Positions 15,853 through 23,709 of a DNA stretch of 64,000 bases are shown here, piece after piece. Positions within the stretch are counted from its first letter, which is position 1, and the number at the start of each line of letters is the position of its first letter. Source of the DNA: Pseudoneobacillus sp052180215 (GTDB taxonomy: Bacteria; Bacillota; Bacilli; Bacillales; Cytobacillaceae); NCBI RefSeq assembly GCF_052180215.1, contig NZ_CP197471.1, positions 4,364,001-4,428,000 of the forward strand, given 5' to 3'. The position numbers were made by a program, and so were the translations under genes. The notes under the pieces were generated by a model. The model was not told the origin of the DNA. It did not search any database and saw only the letters and a program-made list of their open reading frames with translations.

Positions 15853-17440
15853 ACTCTCGCAATTTGTAGATGAACTATTAGTAGGGCAGGAACTTATTGA
15901 TATAAAAAGTCACACTGAAACGTGTAAGGAATGCCAACTGATTATAGAGGCTTTTAGACATGAACAGCAATTCCTAAAAGAAACTTTACAAACTCCGACG
16001 TTGCCAGACGATTTTGCTTCACTTGTTCTTGAACAAGTCGAGCCCTATAAGCAGAAATCGATTCGACTAAAAAAAGCGCCATGGAAGAAAATGCTGTTTT
16101 CAGCAGCTGGAGTCGTGTTGGCTATTGGGGTAAGCACAAGTTTAAATCCAGCTTTTGCAAAATGGATTGATGGATTATTTTCATCCAGTCAAGTGGACGA
16201 AGGCTTAAGAGTGGCAAATGAAGCAGGTTTTGTAAAACGCCTCAATCAAGAAGTAACGGATAAAGGATTAACCTTTAAAATTGAAGATGTGATGGCAGAC
16301 TCTTCAAGAATCGCCCTATCCTACCAGATCTTATCTGAAACTGGTAAAGTAAAAAACCCTTATTTTGAACTTGGTCATCCCCAAAATTCCATTACTGTTT
16401 TCGATGATGGGGGAAAAAAGCTAGAGCTAAACAATATGAGCTGGGGAAACCAACATGAATATGGGTTAATTGAGTTTTCATTAAGGGATATCCCTACACC
16501 AGAACAACTGATGGTTAAAATTCAGTTAGGTGAATTAGACGGAAGAGATGGTAATTGGCAGCTCGATGTTCCAATTAACTTGAAAGAAAGTCTTCAGGCC
16601 ACAACCACTGTTCCATTAAAAGGGAAACAGATCAGTTTCCAAGGAGTTTCTGTTAACATGAAGGAAATTCGATTTGCCCCATCTACTACTGAAATTATTT
16701 ACGAGACTGCTTTAACGGATGAAGCGAAAGCCGAATTGATTCCGAAAATAAGCCAACTTGAGGAACAGTATGGAAAAAACAGTTTGGCCAATTTTGGAAC
16801 TGACATTCAATATCATATTGAAAATGAAGAAGGTAAAGCTATATTGCACCATAATACCTTTTTCAACGGAAAAGGACACCCTAGTGATTCAGGAACTTTA
16901 CAGGGAAGTGGAGAAGATATTCCTGAGGACATCGGACATGTATTATGGAATCAATCCTTTATTCCTAAAAAGGATAAAGAAAAACTTTCCTTCGTTTTAG
17001 ATGGAATTTTTAAAACAGAGCCATCTGATTTTTTCATTAAAATTAAACCGAAAGAATTAAAAAAACATCCGATCAGTTTTGAATACGAAGGTAACTTTGT
17101 GACCATTAAAAAAGCTGAAAAAGACAGTGAATTCTCGTTAAGAAAGTCACTCATTCCAATTGAAAAGAAAACCATTTTTAAAATAGAAATGGAAGGTGGA
17201 AAAGAAGCACTTTCTTCTGCTCTAGGTGTATGGACTCTGGTTGACCAAACTGGAAAAACCTATGAAACGTTCCATAGTGGTTCCATTCTTGATGAAAAGG
17301 ATGAAAATGGCCGCTTTAAAACAACGACGGAGTTAATGACATATGGCTTGGATGAGGTGCCAGATGAGTTAACGTTGAAATTACTTTCCGTTACTCGATA
17401 TCACGAACTGAAGGATAAATGGAAAGTGCCACTGTATTAG
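15830..17440 (+). CDS. Zinc-finger anti-sigma factor with DUF4179-type ectodomain
   Basis: This 536-residue protein starts inside the sigma gene after GGAGGTTACTTTC. Residues about 1-50 form the anti-sigma zinc-binding domain with the classic H-x3-C-x2-C motif HTETCKEC. A single membrane helix follows at about 88-105 (MLFSAAGVVLAIGVSTSL), then a long outer region of the DUF4179/DUF5643 type. The cytoplasmic part should hold the sigma factor at the membrane until an external signal causes release or proteolysis. The outer domain presumably senses the envelope. Confidence 0.88.
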   Translation: MKCPTTDKLSQFVDELLVGQELIDIKSHTETCKECQLIIEAFRHEQQFLKETLQTPTLPDDFASLVLEQVEPYKQKSIRLKKAPWKKMLFSAAGVVLAIGVSTSLNPAFAKWIDGLFSSSQVDEGLRVANEAGFVKRLNQEVTDKGLTFKIEDVMADSSRIALSYQILSETGKVKNPYFELGHPQNSITVFDDGGKKLELNNMSWGNQHEYGLIEFSLRDIPTPEQLMVKIQLGELDGRDGNWQLDVPINLKESLQATTTVPLKGKQISFQGVSVNMKEIRFAPSTTEIIYETALTDEAKAELIPKISQLEEQYGKNSLANFGTDIQYHIENEEGKAILHHNTFFNGKGHPSDSGTLQGSGEDIPEDIGHVLWNQSFIPKKDKEKLSFVLDGIFKTEPSDFFIKIKPKELKKHPISFEYEGNFVTIKKAEKDSEFSLRKSLIPIEKKTIFKIEMEGGKEALSSALGVWTLVDQTGKTYETFHSGSILDEKDENGRFKTTTELMTYGLDEVPDELTLKLLSVTRYHELKDKWKVPLY

Positions 17441-17448
17441 AAGAAAAG

Positions 17449-17481
17449 AGCGTGAATTTCTTTTAGAATTCACGCTTTTTT
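17449..17481 (+). terminator. Bidirectional rho-independent terminator
   Basis: AGCGTGAATT (17449-17458) pairs with AATTCACGCT (17467-17476), with an A run on the left and a T run on the right. It serves both the sigma operon and the converging thioesterase gene. Confidence 0.9.
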
Positions 17482-17484
17482 AAA

Positions 17485-17970
17485 TTACTCTTTTACTAAA
17501 AATGTACTAGGCATGACAACCGCAACCACTTCACCACGGGCACAAAGAGTATCCCCTGCAAAAACCTCTGTTTCAACCTTCCACTTCTTTGGATGGATTT
17601 CTTGAATAGTCCCTACGGCTTTTAATGGGATATTCTGCGGAGTTGGCTTCATGAAGTCTACCTTTAAAGAAGCTGTCACAAATCGTGGTGGTTCTGCACC
17701 ATCTCCAGGCTCATGGCCATTTTTTCTATGTAAGGCTAATGAGGCAGACCCCGTTCCGTGACAATCGATTAAGGATGCCATCACTCCACCGTAGACAAAC
17801 CCTGGAAGTGCAGCATGTTTCGCTTCTGGTTGATAAATAGTGACCGTTTGCTCTCCATTCCAACCGGTACGAAAATGATGTCCCTCTTCATTTAACCTTC
17901 CACACCCATAACACCATGCAAAATCATCCGGATACTCATCTTGTATTGCTTTCAATACTTTCTCTTCCAT
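17485..17970 (-). CDS. PaaI-like hotdog-fold thioesterase
   Basis: About 161 residues from the ATG at 17970, which has GGGAGGGGATAAC upstream; a longer frame to 18033 reads through this site. The protein has the hotdog pattern HAALPGFVYGGVMASLIDCHG, in which the long central helix carries the usual thioesterase residues, and a C-terminal beta sheet. An N-terminal WCYGCG motif may bind zinc or be structural. Such enzymes hydrolyse acyl-CoA thioesters; the acyl group cannot be predicted. It stands alone, convergent with the sigma operon. Confidence 0.8.
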   Translation of the reverse strand: MEEKVLKAIQDEYPDDFAWCYGCGRLNEEGHHFRTGWNGEQTVTIYQPEAKHAALPGFVYGGVMASLIDCHGTGSASLALHRKNGHEPGDGAEPPRFVTASLKVDFMKPTPQNIPLKAVGTIQEIHPKKWKVETEVFAGDTLCARGEVVAVVMPSTFLVKE

Positions 17971-18040
17971 GTTATCCCCTCCCTTTTTCAGAATAGTATA
18001 ACATGTTTTGATTTTAAACAGGTTACACTTCATATGTATG

Positions 18041-18138
18041 ATGAAATACTTTTTCTTCTGTTTTTGAGGTCATTTTGTTCTTCATAGGTGTTATGAAATA
18101 CTTTCCCCCTTAACTTTGTATACTTTTTGTTCTTCATA
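18041..18138. repeat. Imperfect 52-bp direct duplication
   Basis: ATGAAATACTTT occurs at 18041 and again at 18093, and TTTTGTTCTTCATA at 18073 and 18125, both exactly 52 bp apart. The stretch between is partly conserved. It looks like a tandem duplication in the gap upstream of the thioesterase start; no function is evident. Confidence 0.65.
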
Positions 18139-18218
18139 AGCTTTATCTAAATAAAGACCCACCAAAAAGGCAGGTCTCCACAGGTCTGAATCAGTGGAAA
18201 TGATGATTAGAATATAGT

Positions 18219-18315
18219 GTTTCCGACTTTGTCACCGAGTTATCCGACTTTCAAGAAGAGATATCCGTCCTTTTTGATGAGATATCCGTCAAATTCACAA
18301 ATGTTTCCGACTTTG
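18219..18315. repeat. Five-copy phased repeat, core TCCGAC/TCCGTC
   Basis: The core lies at 18222, 18243, 18264, 18285 and 18307, giving spacings of 21, 21, 21 and 22 bp. The flanks read GTTTCCGACTTT or ATATCCGTC and the linkers vary. It resembles the array at 8311-8403 in copy number and period but has a different core. It lies directly 3' of the MFS exporter gene. I recall similar strings in intergenic regions of other Bacillaceae, where they are sometimes mis-annotated as short proteins. Confidence 0.8.
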
Positions 18316-18330
18316 TCACAATTATTGAGA

Positions 18331-19569
18331 TTAATGTGATGATTCCACGGAATCAACATGCTTTACATGCTTGTAATTGCTTGCGATAAATATTACGGAA
18401 ACAAGAACAAATGCAGCTCCGACAATAAATGGTACGGATGGATTATAAATTTCAGCAAGCTTTCCTGCAGTATAAGGGGCAATGGCTCCTCCGATGAAAC
18501 GAAGGAAGCTATACGCCGCTGATGCTGTTGAGCGTTCTACAGGTGCAGCATTCATTACTGCTGTGGTAATAAGAGTATTGTTATTTCCTAATAAAGCACC
18601 GGCAAGAATGACCGCAACGATGATTACCCATTGTGTGGATGTCCAGATACCCATTACAACTAAAAGCAAAGCAAATAAAGTTAACATCGCACTCATGGAT
18701 TTAATCGTACCAAACCATTTTTGCATTTTTGGTGCCATGAAAACGGAAGTTACCGCCAATAATATCCCCCATCCTAGGAATACAAAGCCAAGTCCGTGCT
18801 CATCTAGCCCCATCACAAAAGGTGCGTAAGCCAATAAAGTGAAGAATCCAAAATTGTATAGTGCTGCTGTAATACCGAATACCAATAAAGAACGGTGCTT
18901 TAAAGCACGGAATGGATCGCGTAAAGACGTTTTTGCCTTAGCTCCCCCTTTACCTGCCGTACTTGGCATTAAGATGGAAAGGCCGATAAAAGCGACAACC
19001 ATTAGTGCAGCAACGCCTAGAAAAGGTCCTCTCCATGACATGGCACCTAGCCAGCCCCCCAACAGAGGACCCACTGATATACCTAGCCCGATGGCAGCTT
19101 CATATAAAATAATCGCTCTTGCAGTTCCACTATTGGAAAGAGACACAATCGCTGCTAAGGATGTCGCAACAAACAAGGCATTCCCTAATCCCCAACCGCC
19201 TCGCAGAGATACGAGAGTCCAAATACCGTTTGATAATCCCCCGAGTCCCGCAAATAGGGCAATTAAGATAATCCCACTAAGCAGGGTCCATTTAATACCT
19301 AATCTAGAGGAAATAACCCCTGTGATTAACATCGCTACTGCCATAACCGCATTATAGCTTGTAAAAAGAAGCGTTACCTCACTGTGTGAAGCGTGTAATT
19401 TTTCAGCAATCGCTGGTAAAATAGGATCTACTAAACCGATACCCATAAAAGCGATGATACATGCAAAAAAGACTGCCCAAACAGCTTTAGGCTGACTGAG
19501 CAAGCTTGTTTTTTCCTTTTCCATTGATGCTAGATCTGTTGCTGAAACAGACTTTGAAGTTGATGCCAT
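18331..19569 (-). CDS. MFS drug-efflux-type transporter
   Basis: A 412-residue, 12-helix major facilitator protein. The start used is the ATG giving MASTSKSVSA, with AAAGGAG nine bases upstream. The motif between helices 2 and 3 is ITGVISSRLGIKWTLLSG, and the helix 5 antiporter motif appears as EAAIGLGISVGPLLGGWLG, which marks the drug/proton antiporter group. It lies downstream of a CBS-domain gene on the same strand, and both diverge from a MarR regulator with operators between them. Export of a toxic compound sensed by the MarR protein is the likely role. Confidence 0.85.
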   Translation of the reverse strand: MASTSKSVSATDLASMEKEKTSLLSQPKAVWAVFFACIIAFMGIGLVDPILPAIAEKLHASHSEVTLLFTSYNAVMAVAMLITGVISSRLGIKWTLLSGIILIALFAGLGGLSNGIWTLVSLRGGWGLGNALFVATSLAAIVSLSNSGTARAIILYEAAIGLGISVGPLLGGWLGAMSWRGPFLGVAALMVVAFIGLSILMPSTAGKGGAKAKTSLRDPFRALKHRSLLVFGITAALYNFGFFTLLAYAPFVMGLDEHGLGFVFLGWGILLAVTSVFMAPKMQKWFGTIKSMSAMLTLFALLLVVMGIWTSTQWVIIVAVILAGALLGNNNTLITTAVMNAAPVERSTASAAYSFLRFIGGAIAPYTAGKLAEIYNPSVPFIVGAAFVLVSVIFIASNYKHVKHVDSVESSH

Positions 19570-19614
19570 TCTCACTACTCCTTTACCCCTTTGTTTTTTA
19601 AATCTATCTAACTG

Positions 19615-20073
19615 TTAGAGAAATGTCTTAAAGGAATTTCTAATAACATCCCCACGGCTAATGATTCCAACTAAGACTCCATTACGTTCTACAGGTAGTT
19701 TTTTAATTTGTTTTTTTCCAAGACTTGCCGCAATATTCTCCATTTCTTCGTTCCATTGAACGGTAAAGACTTTCCTTTTGGCGATTTTTAATACACTAAT
19801 ATCAAGGAGTCTACGTGCCCTTTCCTCAAAATCATCATCATCGCCATTAATGACAAACGTATAGTAAAAGGCGTCAACGACACGATCCTCATGCTTGCCG
19901 ATATAACGTAAAATATCCCCGTCACTGATATAACCAACGATTTCATTTCTGTCGTTAACGACTGGAAGCCCGCTGATTCTGTGCTCAATAAATTTTTCAA
20001 TGACAGAACGAACAGTATCCTGTTCCTTTACTTTGATCACTTGGGTATTCATTATTTCATGAGCTTGCATCAT
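19615..20073 (-). CDS. CBS-domain pair protein
   Basis: About 152 residues with two CBS motifs: AHEIMNTQVIKVKEQDTVRS...ISGLPVVNDRNEIVGYISDGDIL and KRKVFTVQWNEEMENI...IKKLPVERNGVLVGIISRGDVIR. An acidic linker separates them. CBS pairs usually bind adenosyl ligands and regulate partners. Three ATGs compete at the start; the one at 20073 lies six bases from GGGGG and is preferred over 20079, which abuts it. It is the first gene after the MarR-type operators and is probably co-transcribed with the MFS exporter, which is an uncommon partner for a stand-alone CBS protein. Confidence 0.82.
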   Translation of the reverse strand: MMQAHEIMNTQVIKVKEQDTVRSVIEKFIEHRISGLPVVNDRNEIVGYISDGDILRYIGKHEDRVVDAFYYTFVINGDDDDFEERARRLLDISVLKIAKRKVFTVQWNEEMENIAASLGKKQIKKLPVERNGVLVGIISRGDVIRNSFKTFL

Positions 20074-20138
20074 TTTCATCCCCCGGGACTAGAGTTATAT
20101 CTATATTGTGTCTAAATTTCATCAAGTTGACCAACTGA

Positions 20139-20174
20139 TTGTATCATACAACTACTTAATTGTATAATACAATT
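20139..20174. promoter_or_regulatory. Double MarR-type operator in the divergent promoter region
   Basis: Two copies of TTGTAT-N-ATACAA lie at 20139-20151 and, extended to AATTGTATAATACAATT, at 20158-20174. Their centres are 21 bp apart. On the minus strand the second supplies a TTGTAT -35 and the first a TATGAT -10 with an 18-bp spacer, so a bound regulator would cover the CBS/MFS promoter completely. Confidence 0.8.
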
Positions 20175-20197
20175 AAATTCCAAAATGTCAATCAGAT

Positions 20198-20225
20198 TTG
20201 ACAAAAATTAGTGATACGATATCAT
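20198..20225 (+). promoter_or_regulatory. Probable promoter of the marR-type gene
   Basis: A consensus TTGACA (20198-20203) is followed after 16 bp by TATCAT (20220-20225). It lies just downstream of the operator pair, so autoregulation is possible. Confidence 0.55.
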
Positions 20226-20256
20226 AATTTAGAAGAACAACCTGAGGTGGTTAACT

Positions 20257-20685
20257 ATGAATAAACAGTTATTAGAAATGATCGAGCTTGAAATGGCTGT
20301 CTTTGTACGCCGAGTCACGTCTATTTCTTCTGTTAAGAAAATTGGCAAACTAGATCGCTCCGCCTATCTATTACTTCACCACTTATATACAAAAGGTTCA
20401 TCTGGTGTGAAAGCTTTAGCCGATGAATTTTCTTTAGATATTTCTACTGTTAGTAGACAAGCCTCATCTCTTGAGCACAAAGGCTATTTAGAAAAGGTTT
20501 CGGACCCTTTAGATGGCAGAGCTTTTTTCTATACCATTACGGACTTTGGTATACAGGAATTAGTCGAATATAAACAAGCACGGATAGATCGATTTTCGGA
20601 ATTGCTCGATGATTGGACGGAAGAAGAATGTGAAAGCTTTGGACATCTTCTAAAAAAACTAAATAAAGCACTTATTGAAAAATAA
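20257..20685 (+). CDS. MarR-family transcriptional regulator
   Basis: This 142-residue winged-helix protein has the MarR layout: N-terminal dimer helix, recognition helix region VKALADEFSLDISTVSRQASSLEHKGYLEKVSDPLDGRAFFYTIT with the wing motif DPLDGRA, and a C-terminal dimerisation helix. CCTGAGGTGG precedes the ATG. It is divergent from the CBS/MFS genes and the paired palindromes between them fit its operator, so it probably represses both sides until a ligand binds. No cysteine is placed to suggest OhrR-type redox sensing. Confidence 0.9.
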   Translation: MNKQLLEMIELEMAVFVRRVTSISSVKKIGKLDRSAYLLLHHLYTKGSSGVKALADEFSLDISTVSRQASSLEHKGYLEKVSDPLDGRAFFYTITDFGIQELVEYKQARIDRFSELLDDWTEEECESFGHLLKKLNKALIEK

Positions 20686-20700
20686 GGAAGATCATAAATA

Positions 20701-20731
20701 GAGGGTGTCCATTATAGGACACCCTCTAACT
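20701..20731 (+). terminator. Bidirectional rho-independent terminator
   Basis: GAGGGTGTCC (20701-20710) pairs with GGACACCCTC (20717-20726), with T residues following. It separates the marR gene from the converging gene. Confidence 0.88.
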
Positions 20732-20733
20732 TT

Positions 20734-21219
20734 TTACTGATTACCATGTATTTGTTTAAAGACTTCTTCTGAAATCTCTTTTAAAGTTGTAGAATGGCTT
20801 AACTTATAAGTACTTATTTTAAGATAAGATGATTCATTTATTTTGCCTTCTTCTTGTATTCGGTCAAGTGTTGGCAGGCGAAAATCTTTAATCGGTAAAT
20901 AAGCGACCACTCTGTTCTCTTCATTTGATTTTATCAGTATTTTTATACCCGATAATCTTGGAAAAAAGAGCGAAGTATACACACACTTTATTAAAATATC
21001 TTCTTGTTTTGCTTTTTTAATCACGGGTATGTTACTAGGTAGGGAAATAAAATAAACCATTTGTTCAAAAGAATAGTCTAATTGTAAGACATCTAATCCC
21101 AAGGTACGTGATACCCTATTCGTGAATGCCTTTAATTCTAAAAAATAAAAATACCTGTTACTAAGTAAAAGGACGCTTATGAAAATAATGGCAGAAATGA
21201 TGATACTGAACTCAGTCAT
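20734..21219 (-). CDS. Hypothetical membrane-anchored protein downstream of the GGDEF gene
   Basis: I do not recognise this protein (161 residues from the ATG at 21219; an ATG at 21228 is possible but sits too close to GAGGGAG). One N-terminal membrane helix (SIIISAIIFISVLLLSNRYF) is followed by a mixed alpha/beta soluble region with no obvious catalytic motif. The start overlaps the end of the diguanylate cyclase gene, so the two are translationally coupled. A role in modulating or reporting on that enzyme is a guess from context only. Confidence 0.6.
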   Translation of the reverse strand: MTEFSIIISAIIFISVLLLSNRYFYFLELKAFTNRVSRTLGLDVLQLDYSFEQMVYFISLPSNIPVIKKAKQEDILIKCVYTSLFFPRLSGIKILIKSNEENRVVAYLPIKDFRLPTLDRIQEEGKINESSYLKISTYKLSHSTTLKEISEEVFKQIHGNQ

Positions 21220-22739
21220 AAGTTCCATACTCCCTCATAGGTCACAACTTTATTTTTACCCGTTTCTTTTGCTTTGTATAGCGCCCTATCTGCTGCTTCG
21301 AATAGATGATCAGCGGTTAGAGATTCCAGTTCCCTTGTTGAAGCCACACCAAGACTAATCGTTAAGCGGCCTGTCGGTTGTTTTTCTCCACATGGGAAGG
21401 ATGTGGATTCTACATTTTGACGTATTTGTTCCGCTAAAATCGAAGCATCTTCTAAATTTGCATTTGGTAAAACAATGACAAATTCCTCACCGCCAAAACG
21501 GTAGGCTATTTCTTTTTGATATAGTGAATGTTTAATCACATCAGCTAGCTGGATTAATACTTGATTTCCTAACAAATGCCCATTCGTATCATTAAAGTGT
21601 TTAAAAGAGTCTATATCAATAAGGATTAAGGACAACTGCGCATGACTCTCTTTTAGAAAGTACTTTTCAAATGAATTTTGAAAAGCGCGCTGATTATATA
21701 GTCCTGTCAATCCATCTTTAAGCGCCATTTCCTCAATTTTTGAATAAAGGCTTGCATGATGAATAGCAATCGCAGCTTGGTTGGCCAGAGGTATAACACT
21801 TTCCATACCGTCTGCAGTAATTGGTTTTTTATTAACGGGATTATCAATAATTAGAACTCCAACCTTTATACCTTGATTCATTAAAGGAAAAATTGCTAGC
21901 TCATCCATATTGAATTCTCTTACAAAGAGCATCAGCGTTTCATCATGATGATCAATATTTTTTATATGATAGGGAGTTCCACTTTCTAATGCTTTAAAAA
22001 GAAAATGATTTTCATTTAGTAGAATTTCTAGCTTCTTTACTCGTTCATTGAGTAATAAATCTGTGGATTTTTCCGTTTCCTTTATTTCAATTAAATCCTT
22101 GAGTTTATACTTTTTTTTCGTGATTCTCTCCCAAGTGGCATAACCCTCTTCTGCTGTCATAGGGCCCGTTCCCATAATTCCATTTAATTTCGTTCCATCT
22201 TCATTAATAAGCAATATCATCGCTCTATTAAATCCTAATCCATGTCCAGCCGTTACAGAGGTTAGAATGGTTTTTAACAGCTTTTCTAATTGAAGGGTTT
22301 CCTGCATATTGATACTGACTTCTTTAAAAACGTTTAGTTGCTTGGAATTTTCAAGTAGTTTTGTAAGCCTGTACTCACTTTCGTTTTTGATTTCCCTAAT
22401 GTATTCCATTATAAAATATAAACCAATCGCAAACAGAAAATAGCTTATCAATATAATGAAATCGCTCTCATTCCCATTCAAGAGAAAGATCCAAGCTAAT
22501 GGAATACTGATTAAGCCGCCTAAAATATTAAAGCATAGCACTGAAACACCGATAAACAATAAATTCAGCCAACTTGTATGTATAGACTCAAATAAAAAAC
22601 CATGTACTTCCACTATCACAAGACTTGAAGTCATAAGAATCCATTTATTGAGCGTATCACCAACTTTAAATCTAAAATAGTTAGCGATAATGGCAATGAC
22701 TAATGTATAAAAAAAGAATGGAATATATTGAATGAGCAT
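21216..22739 (-). CDS. Membrane-bound diguanylate cyclase (GAF-GGDEF)
   Basis: About 507 residues from the ATG at 22739 (AGGAGA seven bases upstream). Residues 1-125 contain five or so membrane helices, about 150-330 form a GAF-like sensor domain, and the last 165 residues are a GGDEF domain with active-site loop RFGGEEFVIVLPN. The GG(E)EF signature is intact, so it should make cyclic di-GMP from two GTP. The inhibitory RxxD site upstream of the loop is absent (HSLYQKEIAYRF occupies the region), suggesting no product feedback by that route. Confidence 0.88.
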   Translation of the reverse strand: MLIQYIPFFFYTLVIAIIANYFRFKVGDTLNKWILMTSSLVIVEVHGFLFESIHTSWLNLLFIGVSVLCFNILGGLISIPLAWIFLLNGNESDFIILISYFLFAIGLYFIMEYIREIKNESEYRLTKLLENSKQLNVFKEVSINMQETLQLEKLLKTILTSVTAGHGLGFNRAMILLINEDGTKLNGIMGTGPMTAEEGYATWERITKKKYKLKDLIEIKETEKSTDLLLNERVKKLEILLNENHFLFKALESGTPYHIKNIDHHDETLMLFVREFNMDELAIFPLMNQGIKVGVLIIDNPVNKKPITADGMESVIPLANQAAIAIHHASLYSKIEEMALKDGLTGLYNQRAFQNSFEKYFLKESHAQLSLILIDIDSFKHFNDTNGHLLGNQVLIQLADVIKHSLYQKEIAYRFGGEEFVIVLPNANLEDASILAEQIRQNVESTSFPCGEKQPTGRLTISLGVASTRELESLTADHLFEAADRALYKAKETGKNKVVTYEGVWNL

Positions 22740-22801
22740 TAGAATCTCTCCTAGTACTTCTTTACTATATTTTACCACTATATAATTTGGATGGAAGCAT
22801 T

Positions 22802-22837
22802 AAAAAAGCCTTTGGTACATCAAATGTACCAAAGGCT
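22802..22837 (-). terminator. Rho-independent terminator of the TerC gene
   Basis: AGCCTTTGGTACAT (22807-22820) pairs with ATGTACCAAAGGCT (22824-22837). On the minus strand it runs into T residues. Confidence 0.92.
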
Positions 22838-22849
22838 GACTATTTGTCA

Positions 22850-23518
22850 TTAATTATGCTGAATTCTTTTAGAATTTCCGCTAAACTTACCAACAATCAC
22901 AACAAAGGCAGCTAAAAGAATAGGAAGTATCGTATGCAATGCTGGACTTATATCTTCAAGGAAATGACCTACTGCTTTATCACTTAACATCATTTCACCC
23001 GCTGTATACCCCAGTAGTGCAGCTCCCAAAATAACAATGATTGGGAACCTGCCCATGATCGCCATTAACAGCTGACTTCCCCAAATAATTAATGGAATAC
23101 TAATAGCTAGTCCGATTATGATCAGTAACATATTTCCATGTGCTGCTCCGGCAACGGCTACTACATTATCTAAGCTCATAATCAAGTCAGCAAAGATAAT
23201 GGTTTTAATCGCCCCCATTAGATTAGAGCTGGCTTTGATGTCTTCTTCATCTTCACCCTTTAATAATTTAATGGCAATCCATAAAAGAAGGACTCCGCCA
23301 ATAAAATTTAAGAAAGGAATTTTTAATAAATAAACGGCAACAAAGGTTAAAATGATCCGTAGAGCAATAGCTCCAAAGCTTCCAAAAAAGATCGCTTTCT
23401 TTTGATATTTTACATCCAAATTACGGCAAGCAAGCGCAATGACAACAGCGTTATCGCCACTCAACACTATATTAATTAGTATGATTTGCAATAAGCCTAA
23501 TAGAAGTTCATTATCCAA
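22850..23518 (-). CDS. TerC-family membrane protein (probable manganese exporter)
   Basis: A membrane protein of about 222 residues with seven helices. The motifs NIVLSGDNAVVIALACR and FADLIMSLDNVVAVAGAA each contain an Asp-Asn pair in a membrane helix, the hallmark of TerC (YjbE/YkoY). Bacillus relatives are reported to export manganese, some loading exported enzymes. The favoured start is a TTG at 23518 with GAGGGGG upstream, giving (M)DNELLLGLLQI, which matches family N-termini; an ATG at 23578 would add 20 residues. A TTTAG-CTAAA palindrome lies upstream. Confidence 0.85.
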   Translation of the reverse strand: MDNELLLGLLQIILINIVLSGDNAVVIALACRNLDVKYQKKAIFFGSFGAIALRIILTFVAVYLLKIPFLNFIGGVLLLWIAIKLLKGEDEEDIKASSNLMGAIKTIIFADLIMSLDNVVAVAGAAHGNMLLIIIGLAISIPLIIWGSQLLMAIMGRFPIIVILGAALLGYTAGEMMLSDKAVGHFLEDISPALHTILPILLAAFVVIVGKFSGNSKRIQHN

Positions 23519-23612
23519 TGAAAATATCCCCCTCTTAACACTAGTAAACAGTATGTACAATAAGTTTAATATACCCATTTTCCTTTAGTAAGTAAATGTT
23601 TAGAGGCATTTT

Positions 23613-23629
23613 ATTTAGACAACCTAAAT
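23613..23629. promoter_or_regulatory. Possible metalloregulator operator upstream of the TerC gene
   Basis: ATTTAG (23613-23618) and CTAAAT (23624-23629) form a perfect inverted repeat around five bases. It recalls TTAGG/CCTAA sites of DtxR-family regulators. The link with MntR is inference. Confidence 0.35.
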
Positions 23630-23645
23630 ACTTAATTTCCTGTTA

Positions 23646-23688
23646 AAAAAAGAAAAGCACCTGTGGTAAATGATTTTACACAAATGCT
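23646..23688 (-). terminator. Terminator of the first DUF3231 gene
   Basis: An imperfect stem between 23656 and 23688 (AGCA...GTGGTAAA with TTTACAC...TGCT) is followed on the minus strand by a T-rich tract. Confidence 0.65.
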
Positions 23689-23709
23689 CCATTATCCTTT
23701 GTAATAGCT

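Noticed and set aside
18482..19357. Plus-strand open frames opposite the MFS exporter
   Set aside because: Their Pro/Thr/Ile-rich translations are typical of antisense to membrane helices, and they lack starts.
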